In this document: piece by piece, positions 10,386 to 22,200 of the stretch
Layout: each line of letters begins with the position of its first letter
Numbering within the stretch: position 1 is the stretch's first letter
NCBI RefSeq assembly: GCF_040712315.1
Contig: NC_134019.1
Span: 34,939,873 to 35,003,872, forward strand
DNA length: 64,000 nucleotides
Source: Castanea sativa
Lineage: Eukaryota; Streptophyta; Magnoliopsida; Fagales; Fagaceae
Direction of reading: 5' to 3'
Position numbers and translations under genes: made by a program
Notes under the pieces: generated by a model
The model's database searches: none
Told to the model about the DNA's origin: nothing
What the model saw: the letters and a program-made list of their open reading frames with translations, nothing else

Positions 10386-11776
10386 TTTTAGGATATATGT
10401 CCTTAAATCCTATTGTATGATACTATGTATGACATTATGTATGACTTAATTTTGTGTTTAATAAAGTTGTTTTATTATTATTTAAAATAATGGTAACATA
10501 AATATTGAGACATTATCATATAGTCCATGAGATGCATAGTATGTGATTTAGTTACAGAAGATATAAGTCACAAGTTCTTTGTAAACTCAAAATTTATAGT
10601 TCGCAGTCGGTGATGAAATTGGGCATTTCATCTGCGAAAACTATAACGTATCAACTAAAATGAGTTGTCTTGATCATGAAAGTGGAGACTTCTAGTTGAT
10701 ATGTTGATATGTTTTAAGAGTTAAGACATATTGAATTGGACCGCTGTGAGATTTATTATTCTCCTAACGACTGTCAAATGAATAATAAAATCTCACGACT
10801 TCTATTTGCATGAACTCTTAATCCTGAGAGAATAATGGACCTGATCATGAGGTGTAAGTTGCTTTGATATATCAGGAGTGAGATCTAAAATAACGATCAA
10901 AACCTCAGTATGTTGGGCAGCTACATTTAGTGTTGATGGAACATATATTTTCAAGATGGAATTCATAATCTCTTAACGGAGATATAAAATATTCCCTTGA
11001 GATAAGTTTAATGGGTTTGGTTATTCAGAGTGTTAGACCTAACCACTTTAGTAAGAAGTTACTAAAGTATATATTTATGAAATTGGATTTCATAAATATA
11101 TGATGAATCATCTTAAAGGATTAAACCGGGTACTCAATGATTATATGTAGTAATTTATAAAGTGGCAGTCTACATTCATGACTTTGTGTTACTACGAATA
11201 TTTTATGAAGGAGTTGCATGTATAATAAAGTCTTGGGATATAATTTATTAATAAGGCCTAAAGTGCAATTATATTTATATAGTGGTATTAAATATAATTA
11301 ATGGTAACTTTAGACTTGTCAAGAGTTGGCGGAAAAGCCCAAGGCCCATTGGAGCTAATGTCTTATTGGTCTTTTTTGGTCTCATTCCAAGCCACACACT
11401 AAAACTCAATTGGAAAGGCCCAATAGGCCAGCCTAATTAGATAATCAGTTAGTTATAAAGGAAGAAACATACAGAATTTTTATTAGTGATATAAGAAATG
11501 GTGTGTATGTGAGAGTGAGACACACTTTCATTCTCCCTTTGAAAACTGATTGAGAGACCACACATCTTGGGCGTAAAGTGCAATTAGAGTCAAGATTAAA
11601 AGTATTCCCAAGTACTTCAATCTTTGGTTTTGAATTTCACCACATCAAGGTACGTTATCTTGTTCTTAAATTCTAAAATTTACATAGTGCACGTTATCAA
11701 TCATGAACGAAATAAATCCTTATTTGTTGTTTCTGCTATGTGTTTTGTATGAGATACAAAACCAGATTTTCCAACA
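10386..11776 (+). mobile_element. Copia-type solo LTR (about 1.39 kb)
   Basis: It begins TTTTAGGATATATGTCC and ends TTTTCCAACA, with a five-base flank TAAGT on the left and TAAGC on the right. The left terminal dinucleotide is TT where TG is normal, so the end has mutated. A TATA-like TTATAAAGG lies near 11453, and a CTTTCATTCTCCC stretch follows. No PBS, gag or pol is attached. Confidence 0.6.
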
Positions 11777-11781
11777 TAAGC

Positions 11782-12481
11782 TCCATAAACCCTTAGTTCT
11801 CAGGGTTGACACCCTCCAATAATTTTGATTAATTAAGAGTTTTAGGGACAAAATTGTAGACTTTGATTTCAAGGAGGAGTATAACCAGCCAATCATATAT
11901 TAATAAGACGGAAAAGTCCTTTTTTTCATCTAAAAATAAATAAAAAGGAAAGAACTTAAGATTCACAGAGTGCATTCAATGGTGTTATTATAACAAAATA
12001 CACGTAATATTGTTTGCCTATCTACTTTGTTTACTATGATTCAAGTAGAAGGTGTCTCACTCACACACTTGTGGCTGTGGAGCAACCGAGCGTTCACTAG
12101 AGAGAGAAAGAGAGGCAAATGCCTTTGTGGTCTGTGCTGTTTCTTGTGAGAAACACCTGTCAGCAAGACAAAATAAATTTATAAAACAAATGGGAAAGGA
12201 GAGATCAGAGATAGATATAAAATTTTATTTAGAAAACCTATTACTATTTCTCAAAAAAAAAAAAACCTTTATGTACTCAAATAAGCTAAGGCTATATTAC
12301 AATATAAAAGAAATAATTGAGATTTAAAAAACCTGTATGTGTTGAATAAGCTAAATAATCCGAGGAAAAAAAAAAAAGCTTCTCAAAGAAGTCCAAAGAC
12401 ATATATATAATTTCTATTTAAAAATATTATGCAAATACGTTGACGACAAAAAACCATTTTAATATTTGGGTGTGTGTCAGA
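11782..12481. other. Gene-free AT-rich stretch before the tRNA
   Basis: Only low-complexity sequence is seen. A 91-codon frame at 12052-12327 is Lys- and Glu-rich, ends in A-rich DNA and shows no family resemblance, so it was not called. Confidence 0.5.
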
Positions 12482-12498
12482 GCTGGAGTAGCTCAGTT

Positions 12499-12531
<33 letters not shown>

Positions 12532-12555
12532 AAGGTTCAAGCCCTTCCTCTAGCG
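12482..12555 (+). tRNA. tRNA-Asn (anticodon GUU)
   Basis: A 74-nt cloverleaf. The acceptor GCTGGAG pairs with CTCTAGC (one G-U). The D-arm region AGCTCAGTTGGTTAGAGC holds the A-box. The anticodon loop is CTGTTAA with anticodon GTT, and the T-arm GAAGG-TTCAAGC-CCTTC holds the B-box. The discriminator base is G. A T-rich pol III stop (TTTTATTATTTT) follows within about ten bases. There is no intron and no encoded CCA, as expected for a nuclear gene. All stems are intact, so it is probably functional. Confidence 0.95.
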
Positions 12556-13627
12556 ATTATTTTATTATTTTCCCTTTTTTTATTGTCTTTTTTCCTTTTA
12601 AAAGTCAAAACCACGGTGTCAACCAAGTGACTAACTAATCACAAGGTCCCAATTCCAAAGGAGGAGAAATAGTTGCTTAAAGTTAAATCCAATCATTTAA
12701 AAAAGAAAGAAAGAAGAAGAAGGAATCCATTAATTTTCAGAGTCATATCCCAATTTCCTAATTCCACTGAGGGTGGTAGTCTTTGCTGTTTCTTTTCACT
12801 TTTGCCTCAGCCACAATTACTTTTCCATTAGTTTGAATTTTTTTAAGAATTACAAAGATAAAATCATAGTCATGGAAAGTTCAATGTGTCAAATCTTATC
12901 CTTCCTTAATTAGCCTAATGATTAAAACAATAACATTAATACTAATAATAATAATAATAAGAAGAAGAAGAAGACGATTTAAAAGGTTCTGGTCCTTGAG
13001 TAATGAATCATATTCAACATGGTTTTTTAAGGCTGCTACTTGCACAACATGTCTGGATTTTCACATTTAAAAAGGCCTTACCATAAAATGTTTTGTTCTT
13101 GTTTTTGCTCACTTTGAGTGGCACTAAAATTCTAGCCTGTAACTCGTTGAGAGAGTCGGCTTTCTGCTGTGAACAGCACGGTTATTATACACATCCCAGA
13201 ACCACTACTCAGGACTCGACATTGGCAATAGTTTTAAGCAACCTGGTTCCATCTATGAATCTCAAACGATTGGGAAATATAATTTTGATCTTTAATTAAT
13301 TGTAACAATCCCTTGGCAGCTTTAAGATTTGTAATTGAATTGCGAATTTTTGACAAGAAATAAAAAAGGCACCAATTAGAAAGGAACCCATAATGTATTG
13401 TAAGCTAAGTCTTCTAATTCTTTTTAGTTGCTTTGGCAATACCATGCCATAGCAGCATCAGCTTGAGATGATTTTACTCTTCGCATTCATATCAATATCA
13501 CATAGATGTCAGAACTATAGTTTTGATGGTTATATTGTTTAGTGTCTACTTTGATTAAATCAAATCAAGGTTACAAAAAGGAAATTTTGAAAAAGAGGGA
13601 AAAAAGAGAGCAAAAATACAATCAGTT
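12556..13627. other. Intergenic stretch, no gene seen
   Basis: Contains a simple AAT/AAG-type repeat near 12939-12974 and no convincing open frame. The end nearest 13627 should hold the 3' UTR of the methyltransferase gene, which is transcribed leftward. Confidence 0.5.
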
Positions 13628-16600
13628 TTAAGAATTCATCTCATCAATGTTGGTCCGGAAAATATAATCTTCACTTTCTAACTCTTCATGAAGTAGACTG
13701 ATTGATGGTGGCTGGACCCTCTCACTAGATACTGTTCCATCCAATGATCTCCTTCCCTGGAACATGTTATTTTTATCATTTTACATCACAAGGAGTTTAA
13801 TTGACTTATAAATAGTTTAAAACCGTTGGAATTGAATCCAATAAGAACATATCAACAGCACAAATTTAACCCAGAATAGATCCATGACAAAAGATGAAGG
13901 CATCACCAAAAGTTGTAGAAAAGCAAAACATTGAAATGTGATTCTATGCCTGACTAAAAATTCTTTTCAAATGCCATAGTGAACAAAACATACACACGTC
14001 AAATGCAAGAGAAAACAAGAGAATGCTTCAATAACTTCTGGCTTACAAAATGGCTCACAATAATAAAGATATCCTTAATAAGTATACAAAAAATTTAAGA
14101 CTCGGGCTTTATCTGGACTAACCTTCTTCAAGACATAGAAAAAATAGTGAAATGCATCACCAAAAGTATTCCACTCAACAGACCAGGTAAATTTTGGAGA
14201 ATCGAATAAAGGACGCCTGAAGTGTGGCTGTAAGAGATATAATTTCAGGGTAAGAACAAAGATTAATAGCAAAAAAAATTAAGGGAAAGGGGAAAAAAAA
14301 AAAAAAACTATATATCAGTTCATATACCTGGCCAAAAGAAATTGAGATAAAAATCCCATCTGGTTTCAAAACCCTATGAGCGTCTTCAAGCATTGCCATG
14401 ACTTTATTTACTGTTTCGGGCCGCGGATTCCATGGGTCTCCACTGTCCACGAACAATACATCCTTCAAAATCAAAAGTTATAATACATAGTTGACCAATT
14501 AAAAGTTATAGACTACGTAGTGGAGAGTTTATAATTATGAGAATTCAACGCATCATATAGAAATTCCAGCACATCTAAAAGGAAAAACATCACGAAATTC
14601 ATGTTTACCATGGTTCCTTTCTCAATGACAACATCAAAACACTCGTTGCTAAAGGGCAGGTCTAGCATGTCAGCCTCCAGAACCTTTATTTCTGGTGAAA
14701 CAGGTGACAAAACAAATGAATAATACTAAGGTTAAAAATTAACCTTTCTAACTGAAGAAATTTGTTCCTACAATTAATTTAAATAATATTGAGAGAAAAT
14801 GCTCTTTTACTTTTTCATTATAAATAAGTGAAGAAGCATATATTTTCACAGTGCAAGAAGTTCATTTTACTAGATTTTTTTTTTGGACAGGCATTACTTA
14901 GCCAAACCTAATTCTGAGTTTAGTAATTTATAAAACAACAATGCCATATGCACAACATTTTTCCCTTTTTTTTTCACAACTTGTTATTTTAGCAAAGTGT
15001 TATTGAATTCACTTGGGCCCATGACTAATACCACTTTACTTACTATCGTTAACAATTTACCACCTCAGTAGTCATGAAAAAAGTTCTCAGTAGACTAATT
15101 GTTTAGAAAAAATACTGGCAGAAACTTTTCAGCAACATTGACAAATATGTCCAAACAGAGGAACAATCCATCTACAGATCTGGCATTCCACAGTTTGTGA
15201 CAAGAAAAGTATGAATTCCCTTGTCTCTCTATTTGCTTCGAGAAACATTTAAGTATACAATTTACTGAGTTCCAACCTTTCTTAATCAAAGATGTGAGCA
15301 ACCTCATTCAAATCACAAGTAGTTCCCCCCAAAGTGAATAGATTGTGCTGTAATTTATATATAAGGGCAGATTACATAAAAGCCATAATTTCCATAATGT
15401 ATGCTTTGCTAGGATCTGCTATGCTTTGCCAGGATCTGCAATCCTCAGGCAAAACAACTGCTACTCAAGTGAAAATCACTGTTGTGTTGAATGCTAAGAA
15501 AGTTTTTTTTTAGAAAAGCATTGCATTTAACTAGACTACCTTAAGGCATAAAAGTTCAAACACATATAAATGAGAAATGAGTCCTTATACAGGCACATAA
15601 GCAATTACTAAATAAAGAAGTTTGCAGTTATATCAATCAACACACCATTATATCCCTTCAATGCTAATCGCTTCTGCATCTTCTCCACTGCAACGGCTGA
15701 CAGATCAATGCATGTTATCTCAGTGATCCCATCTTTGTATAACTCTTCAGACAACTGTGAGTTCCCACAACCCAGCTCCAATACCTTCATCACACAACTT
15801 TATCATCTCTAACTTGTCCCCATACCATGTTATTTGTTTAATCAAACTAGAATCAGATTACGTTCAAATCCAACAAGCCTCGTATACAAAAGACAAAACT
15901 TTCCAAAAGAAACAAGTCAAAACTCCAAAACCCACATGAAAACACCACCAAAGCTACCTCATAAATTGCACAAAAACATCATAAATTCAAATTGGGTCAT
16001 CAAGTAAATTAGGCTCCTCCAGTTTCCACACCAAACTTATAGCTTTATTTGCTTCAAACTCATTACTTCATCAGACTCTCTATTCCATACATTAAGATTC
16101 TTTAAAGTTTAAACCAATAACCACAAAACTTAAAAATTGGTAAATCTACACATGGAATACTAAGCAAATCCCAAAAAAAAAAAAAAGAACTTGTCCCTAT
16201 ACCATGTTATGTTTTTAATCAAACAAGAATCAGATACAAAAGGAAAAACTTTCCACCAAAGAAACAAGTCAAAACTCAAAAAGCCACATGAAAACACCAC
16301 CAAAACTAGCTCATTAATTGCACAAAAATATCATAAATTTAAATTGGGTCAGCAAGTAAATTAGGCTTCTCCAATCTCCAAACCCAACTTAATAGCTTTA
16401 TTAACTTCAAACTCATAACTTAATCAGACCCTTTACTCCACACATTAAGATTCTTTAACCACAAAACTTAAAAAGTTTGTAAATTTAACACATGGAATAC
16501 TAAGAAAATCCCAAAAAAAGCAACTTGTCTCCGTATGAAGTTATGTCACTGTGTTTAATCAAACTAGAAATAGATACATTAAAATCCAACAAGTCCCACA

Positions 16601-17169
16601 TACAAAAAGAAAAAGTTTCCAAAAGAAACAAGTCAAAACAAAAAACCCACATGAGAACATCCCCAAACCTAGCTCATAAATTGCACAAGAACATCAGAAA
16701 CTCAAATTAAGCTCCAATTTCCTTACTAACTCATAGCTTTGTTTTCTTCAAACTCATTACTTAACTAGACCCTTTGCTCCAAACATTAAGATTCTTTAAC
16801 CACACAACTTAAAAGTTAGTAAATTCAACACATGCAATACCAATCAAAGCCCCCAAAAAAATTATATATAAAGGCAGTGACAGAGAGAGAAAAGGTACAG
16901 AAGAATTGGGCTTTATATGGGCTTGAATAAGGTGGCGAAAATGAGAGTAATCTTTGAACCACTCGTAGTGTTCCTCATTTGAAAAACGCTCATCCCTGAG
17001 AAGTCAACAAGAAGCAGTTGAGGAAATTAATGAAAACTCTAGTAGTAAATAAGGAAACAGAGTAATAAAAAACAAAGAGATACCAATAGTGAGGATCGAG
17101 GTAAGCCTTGGCAGAGGAGGGACCAAAACTATTTTTCTGCGTTTCCTTCGGGTTCTGATTCGTACCCAT
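13628..17169 (-). CDS. SAM-dependent methyltransferase, EEF1A lysine methyltransferase 4-like
   Basis: The animal relative EEF1AKMT4 trimethylates a lysine of elongation factor 1A; the plant member probably methylates a protein lysine too, by inference. Seven exons: 17084-17169, 16899-16995, 15646-15784, 14609-14691, 14328-14462, 14123-14227 and 13628-13756. They sum to 774 nt, giving 257 residues, close to the family length. Start ATG at 17169 (MGTNQNPKETQ), stop TAA at 13628-13630. SAM motif I is VLELGCGN at residues 62-69, with an acidic strand-2 end (CIDLS). FDVVIEKGTM, then GDPWNPRPETV, and a late PHFRRPLF block are family hallmarks. All splice sites are GT-AG. Intron 2 (15785-16898) holds a tandem triplication. 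Cytosolic location is likely, since no targeting peptide is seen. Confidence 0.88.
15811..16860. repeat. Tandem triplication inside intron 2 of the methyltransferase gene
   Basis: Three head-to-tail copies of a 335-377 bp unit start at 15811, 16188 and 16522, each opening AACTTGTC(C/T)C and ending in an A-rich run after CAAATCCC or similar. Shared internal blocks include ACAAGTCAAAAC, CACATGAAAACA and AAGATTCTTTAA. Copies differ by small indels and substitutions. They lengthen the intron without touching its splice sites. Confidence 0.75.
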
Positions 17170-19236
17170 TATCTGATTTTCGGGTAATCTTCTTCTTCTT
17201 GCTCGAATTTAGTCAGAGAAAGCTTAAACCTTGCTGCAAAACAAAAATTCTCAGATATGGACCCGACCCGACCCGACAATATCGAACCTGGACCGTTAAC
17301 AGGCTCAACAGATGTCGATAAGCTTATAACTTATAATTTGGCTCAACCCAGACACAGACTATTATCTTTTTCTTTTCTTTTTTTTTTCTTTTTTTTTTTA
17401 ATAATACATATTATCTTTATATTATTTGCCTCAAGGCCCTCAATTTTCAATGTATGTTACTATATTGGGGTTAGTTTTTTTAACTTAGTATAGGGAATGA
17501 TTAAATCTTAGATACCTTATTTAACAACAATAAAGTTAACTATTTGAGATAACTGAAACTCATTCATAAAATCCAATTGATTTGTTAAATATCAATACAA
17601 CAAAATCTATTAATTTTATGGGAACTTTTTTTTTTTGATTTAACATCCAGAATATCTTTTTTATCTGACGCAAAAGATTTCAATCTCTAGACAAAAACCC
17701 AAGGTCAAGTTTCATTCCAATGGAGGGATTTGATAAAAAGAGAGTATATGTCTAAATCTATCATTTATTTATTTTTGATATTTTTATGTAATTTTTCGGA
17801 TTTTTATTTTCTTGATTTTGGGTGTTTTAAGGAATTCTTAGTCAAATTAGAGTCATATTATGATTCTTTATCAATTGGAATCTATTTAGAATTATTTTTA
17901 CTTGGAAAATAGTTAGCAATATGCAACATGAATATGAACAGTTAACATTTGTTGGAGTTGACTCATATTTGTTTATGGACTATTAGCTCGGACACCTGAT
18001 GAGTGGAATGAGTTGCCCCTCTTGTTACTCTCATTACGGTGCATAGAAGTATTTTGGGAATTTGCATCAAATAGGTAATAGAGGTATTTTGGGAATTTGC
18101 ATCAAGTAGGGTTTTGTTATATGTAAACAATGTTGTGACGTCATTTTCTCATATAGTGGATGTTTTTAGTTGCTTGCTCTTGTAGATGTAGGCACACTGT
18201 CAAACCACATAAATTTTTTTGTGTTGATTTCTCTCTTTTCCATTATTTAATCTTTGAACAACTGATCTTTCACAGCAACTTTTCAGCAAAAATTGAGTTT
18301 TTGTTTATTTTTGGTGGATTCAAAGGATTGTGGATTAAGGCTTGCATTTAGCTTGTAACGAGATCTAGCATTTTTCACCTTTTTAGGATATATATTTTCC
18401 CAGACATGAAAGGAAGCTAGAAAAGCATATCTTGCTCCAACTATAATCAAATTGTCAGAAAATCCCAGATTAGAAATAGACTCACGGCAAAAGAAGAGAC
18501 AACAGATTTAGACTCCAGAGCATCAATATAAGGACATTGAGAGCCAAACCATCTAATAGATGGAATGCTAGACTCCTATCAAAAAAGAAAAAAGAAAAGA
18601 AAAGAAAAAAGATGGAATGCTAGACAAATATCATAATTCAATGTCCCCGGAATCATTTGAATAAAACATGCAAATTATCCACAGAACAAGAGGAAGAGAA
18701 GAGAATCATAATCTTAGGCTAACCAACTCAGGCAGTCTCAGCATCGACACCACCACGTTTGTTGCATATCAATCATGCTAAATATCTTTTACAACTCAAG
18801 GGAGTTTGATAGGTGCAGAGTATCACAGAACAAAAGAAGAGAAAGATGTTAAAAGAAACTATTAGAAACATGGATTATTATTATTCAGTTAAGTCAAGCT
18901 GAACTTGCTGGTTAACATCTTGAATAGAAAAGGAAGAAAAATGTAGAAAAGGAATAATTGTAGGTAAGGATCAATGTTGGCAATAAACAAGAATTATCCT
19001 TAGAAGCTACTCCCGGAATCTCAGTTGCTTGCCTCTTCATTAATTACAAGTAAACCTGTATAGACTCCACAGTGCAACATTGCGATATACTTCAATGGTT
19101 CTGTTCCAGTCATGGTACTCACAGTCACTTATGTGATATGGGCTTTAGCTTCAAAGGATGTATACTCAATTCATAGAAAAAGGGTCTCTGAAATTTATAA
19201 TCATTACCTTGTTGAAAGTGATTGGCAGTTATTTCT
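17170..19236. other. Spacer between the methyltransferase start and the TIC62 stop
   Basis: About 2 kb with no gene. The left end is the methyltransferase promoter and leader; the right end should carry the TIC62 3' UTR. A local duplication of about 38 bp containing TATTTTGGGAATTTGCATCAA lies at 18045-18110. Poly-T tracts occur near 17370-17400. Small frames (17257, 17730, 18160, 19158) have no recognisable features. Confidence 0.5.
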
Positions 19237-22200
19237 CTAAGATCTCTTTGGGGATGGGATTGGGGAAGTTGGAGGCTTCAAGTCATCATACCTGGTTATT
19301 TATTGGAAAAAAGATCAGTTCACAATATACTATTCCCCTGATTGCATAAATAGACCGCAACCTAAACTTGAACTGTGTTTGAAAGCAAGCAAATTTAGAC
19401 CATCCAAATGTATAGGTCTAAATCTAAATAACTAAAATTTTATCTGGTGAACACCAATAACTTGGTCCATCTGGACTTAAGTACACAGTTTATTCCTTTA
19501 TGTGCAACTGGGATGATCACATCCTGGATTTTGTATTAATTTATGCTTTGGAAAAATATTTCCAGAGTGGAATAGTCTAATCAATTCCCCTCACACAACC
19601 TTCATGGAAAAATTTCTAATGAAAAAAGAAAAGATGGAAAACCAGGTAAAACTCACATAGTAAAAGGTGAAAGTGGACTTGGATTTGGTCCTGTGTGATG
19701 TTGCTCCCTTGGTTTATCTTCTATTGGAGACTGAGCTATGTTGTTGATTGACAAATTAGCCATGTTGGAATGGCCATCTACCTCCAATGTTGGAAGGGGT
19801 GATGCAGTTGGTACAGTAGGAGACGGTGATGTGGGAGGCTTAAGGTCATCATATCTGAAAACAAAGTGTGCACATGATGTGCAGGAATCATAAAAGAAAG
19901 AGTAAGATGTAAGGAAAATAAAACACTAAAAGGTTATATCAAACCACAGCCTAGAGTTCAAGGCTTTTCATCATGGCTGATAAGAAAATAAAACAGAATT
20001 TATATTATAAGCATAAATCTGGACACAAACTTAATCACTCTGACAGCTTGTCCACTGACTAAGGATCCTAGAAATGATAACAAAATATTGACTTCAACCT
20101 TTAGGCAGATTAAATAATTTAGCAGAAGACTCTTTTTTTGGGGAGGGGGATACAACCAGGGGAAATTTCTGTAAAACCTATGTTTTGAAGGGAACAAATA
20201 GGTATCATCTTAATCTTGAATCACTGAGGATTATCACAACCACTTGTTTGGTCTATATGCTGCACAAAGAAGCCATCTGAAAACATAAAGTATCTGTAAC
20301 TAATTTGCTTAAAGTCTGGATTTATTATTTTAAATATTTTAACTAAGTCTTGTTGGTAGACTGCAATCCTCTTTCATGCATTTTTAACAAGTAATGGTCT
20401 TAAAAGAACAAAGGAGTAATGGAACTTAAAAGTATGGACTTTACTTTATAGATTGAACAAAAGGAGCCGAGATCTAAAGTAGAAGAATTGTACTACCAAA
20501 CTGTATACTGCATCCTTAAAAGTGTAGAATATAGTAGCAGATTACTTTTATAATTACAGTGATCATAGACTTTCACAGGGTAGGGTGAATCATGATAAGT
20601 TGAACTCTGTGGAGGAACCTTTTTAACAACACCAGTCACAATGGTCTTTGCTACATAGTTGCCTCCAGTAGATGGTGAAACAACTTGTACTGCTGTTGAG
20701 GCACCTTAAGGTGTTACTTTGGGACCACTTTGTGCTGGGGATGGAGAGCTAGGTGGCGTCTGATAAATTACCAATTATACCAAATTTTTTTTTTCTTTTT
20801 GAGAATCAACTTAAACTAATAGGAAAGAGTAACTTTTAATTAATTAATTTTTGACACTCCCTCTCATATGTGGGCATGGACTCTCCCTTAATAAGTGAGG
20901 TTCAACATGTGGGATTTTTAACTTTTTAAATAAGAGGTAAAGTGGAGACAAGATTCAACCTTAGAACCACTTCTTTGATACTAAGATAAAAAACCACTTA
21001 TCCTAAAAGCTTAAATCACTAGTAGATGGTGAATTTAATCATTTAACCATTATGACTTCAAATCCTCATAACTATCAAATTAAATAAGCTCATAAGAATT
21101 TGTCCCATATATATCATTCAACAGGAAAGCATCAGAGATGGCTTACGCAACATAAGGTGAAAGAGGCCTTTTAATTGGGAGTTCTTCTGGGGCAGGTTTT
21201 GTCTCAGTGGTGCCAATTTTCATCCCTGTTGCACTTGTTTCAGTAGCTGAAGTATCAGGCTTTGAAAGTACATCATTGATAATGTTTATAGTTTTCTGAC
21301 CAACAGGTGGAGTTGGAATAGGAGATACAGGTGGTTTCAGATCGTCATAACTGTAAAATAACAACAGAAACAACAAAGACAATAAAAAACAATGACAAGA
21401 AATGTGTTTTAAGACCCACAAACTAATTTAGTGGTCAGAGTTCTACACTGTTTGACATACATTTAATATAAATGCAAAAGATGTTCAAAGATATCTCAAT
21501 CTTTTTAACTATGGAAAATTCTCTATATAGTCCTCTGAGATGATATTCAATGGCAGCAAAACATAATTTGATGACTCTAATAAATATTTTTGGGACATCC
21601 AACAATCTCTTTTGTCAAACAGACATATCAAAGAAAAAGAAGAAGTTCTAGAATAAATGATGTCAAGTATGTGAGCTTATCATGTATAAGGCGAGAAAGG
21701 CCTTGGTTTCCTCACTTCAGTCTGGGTAGGTTCTTTTTCAATGATGATTCCTGTGGGTTCCGGTAAAGGAGTGGACTTTGACACTTCTGGTTTAGCATCT
21801 ACATAACTAGGTTTGGTGGCACCAGCAGTAGTGCTTGGGGTTGGTGTAGGGGACATTGGTGGTTTTGAGTCTTCATAGCTTTGGCAAAAGGGAAAGACAA
21901 GATAAATAAGAGGTTGCTAACAACAAACAACAAACAAACAAACAAAGCCTTAGTCCCAAAATTGTGGGGTTGGCTATGGAACTCGATAGATTAATTAGGT
22001 TGGCCATATGCCATATGTATTCTTTTTCTTCATTCTATTCTATCTAAAGTCATACATACTAATGTGATTTTGTTACTCCCTTAATTGACAGGTCATTTTT
22101 TTATTATTTCTACTAATCTGATTTTTGGCCTTCCTTTACATTTTTTTCCCTCAACTTGGATCAACTCACTCTTTCTTACTGATATATCTTTATTGTTATA

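Noticed and set aside
12052..12327. 91-codon plus-strand frame with an early Cys-rich CGCGA
   Set aside because: Ends in A-rich DNA, low complexity, no recognisable domain or neighbouring exons.
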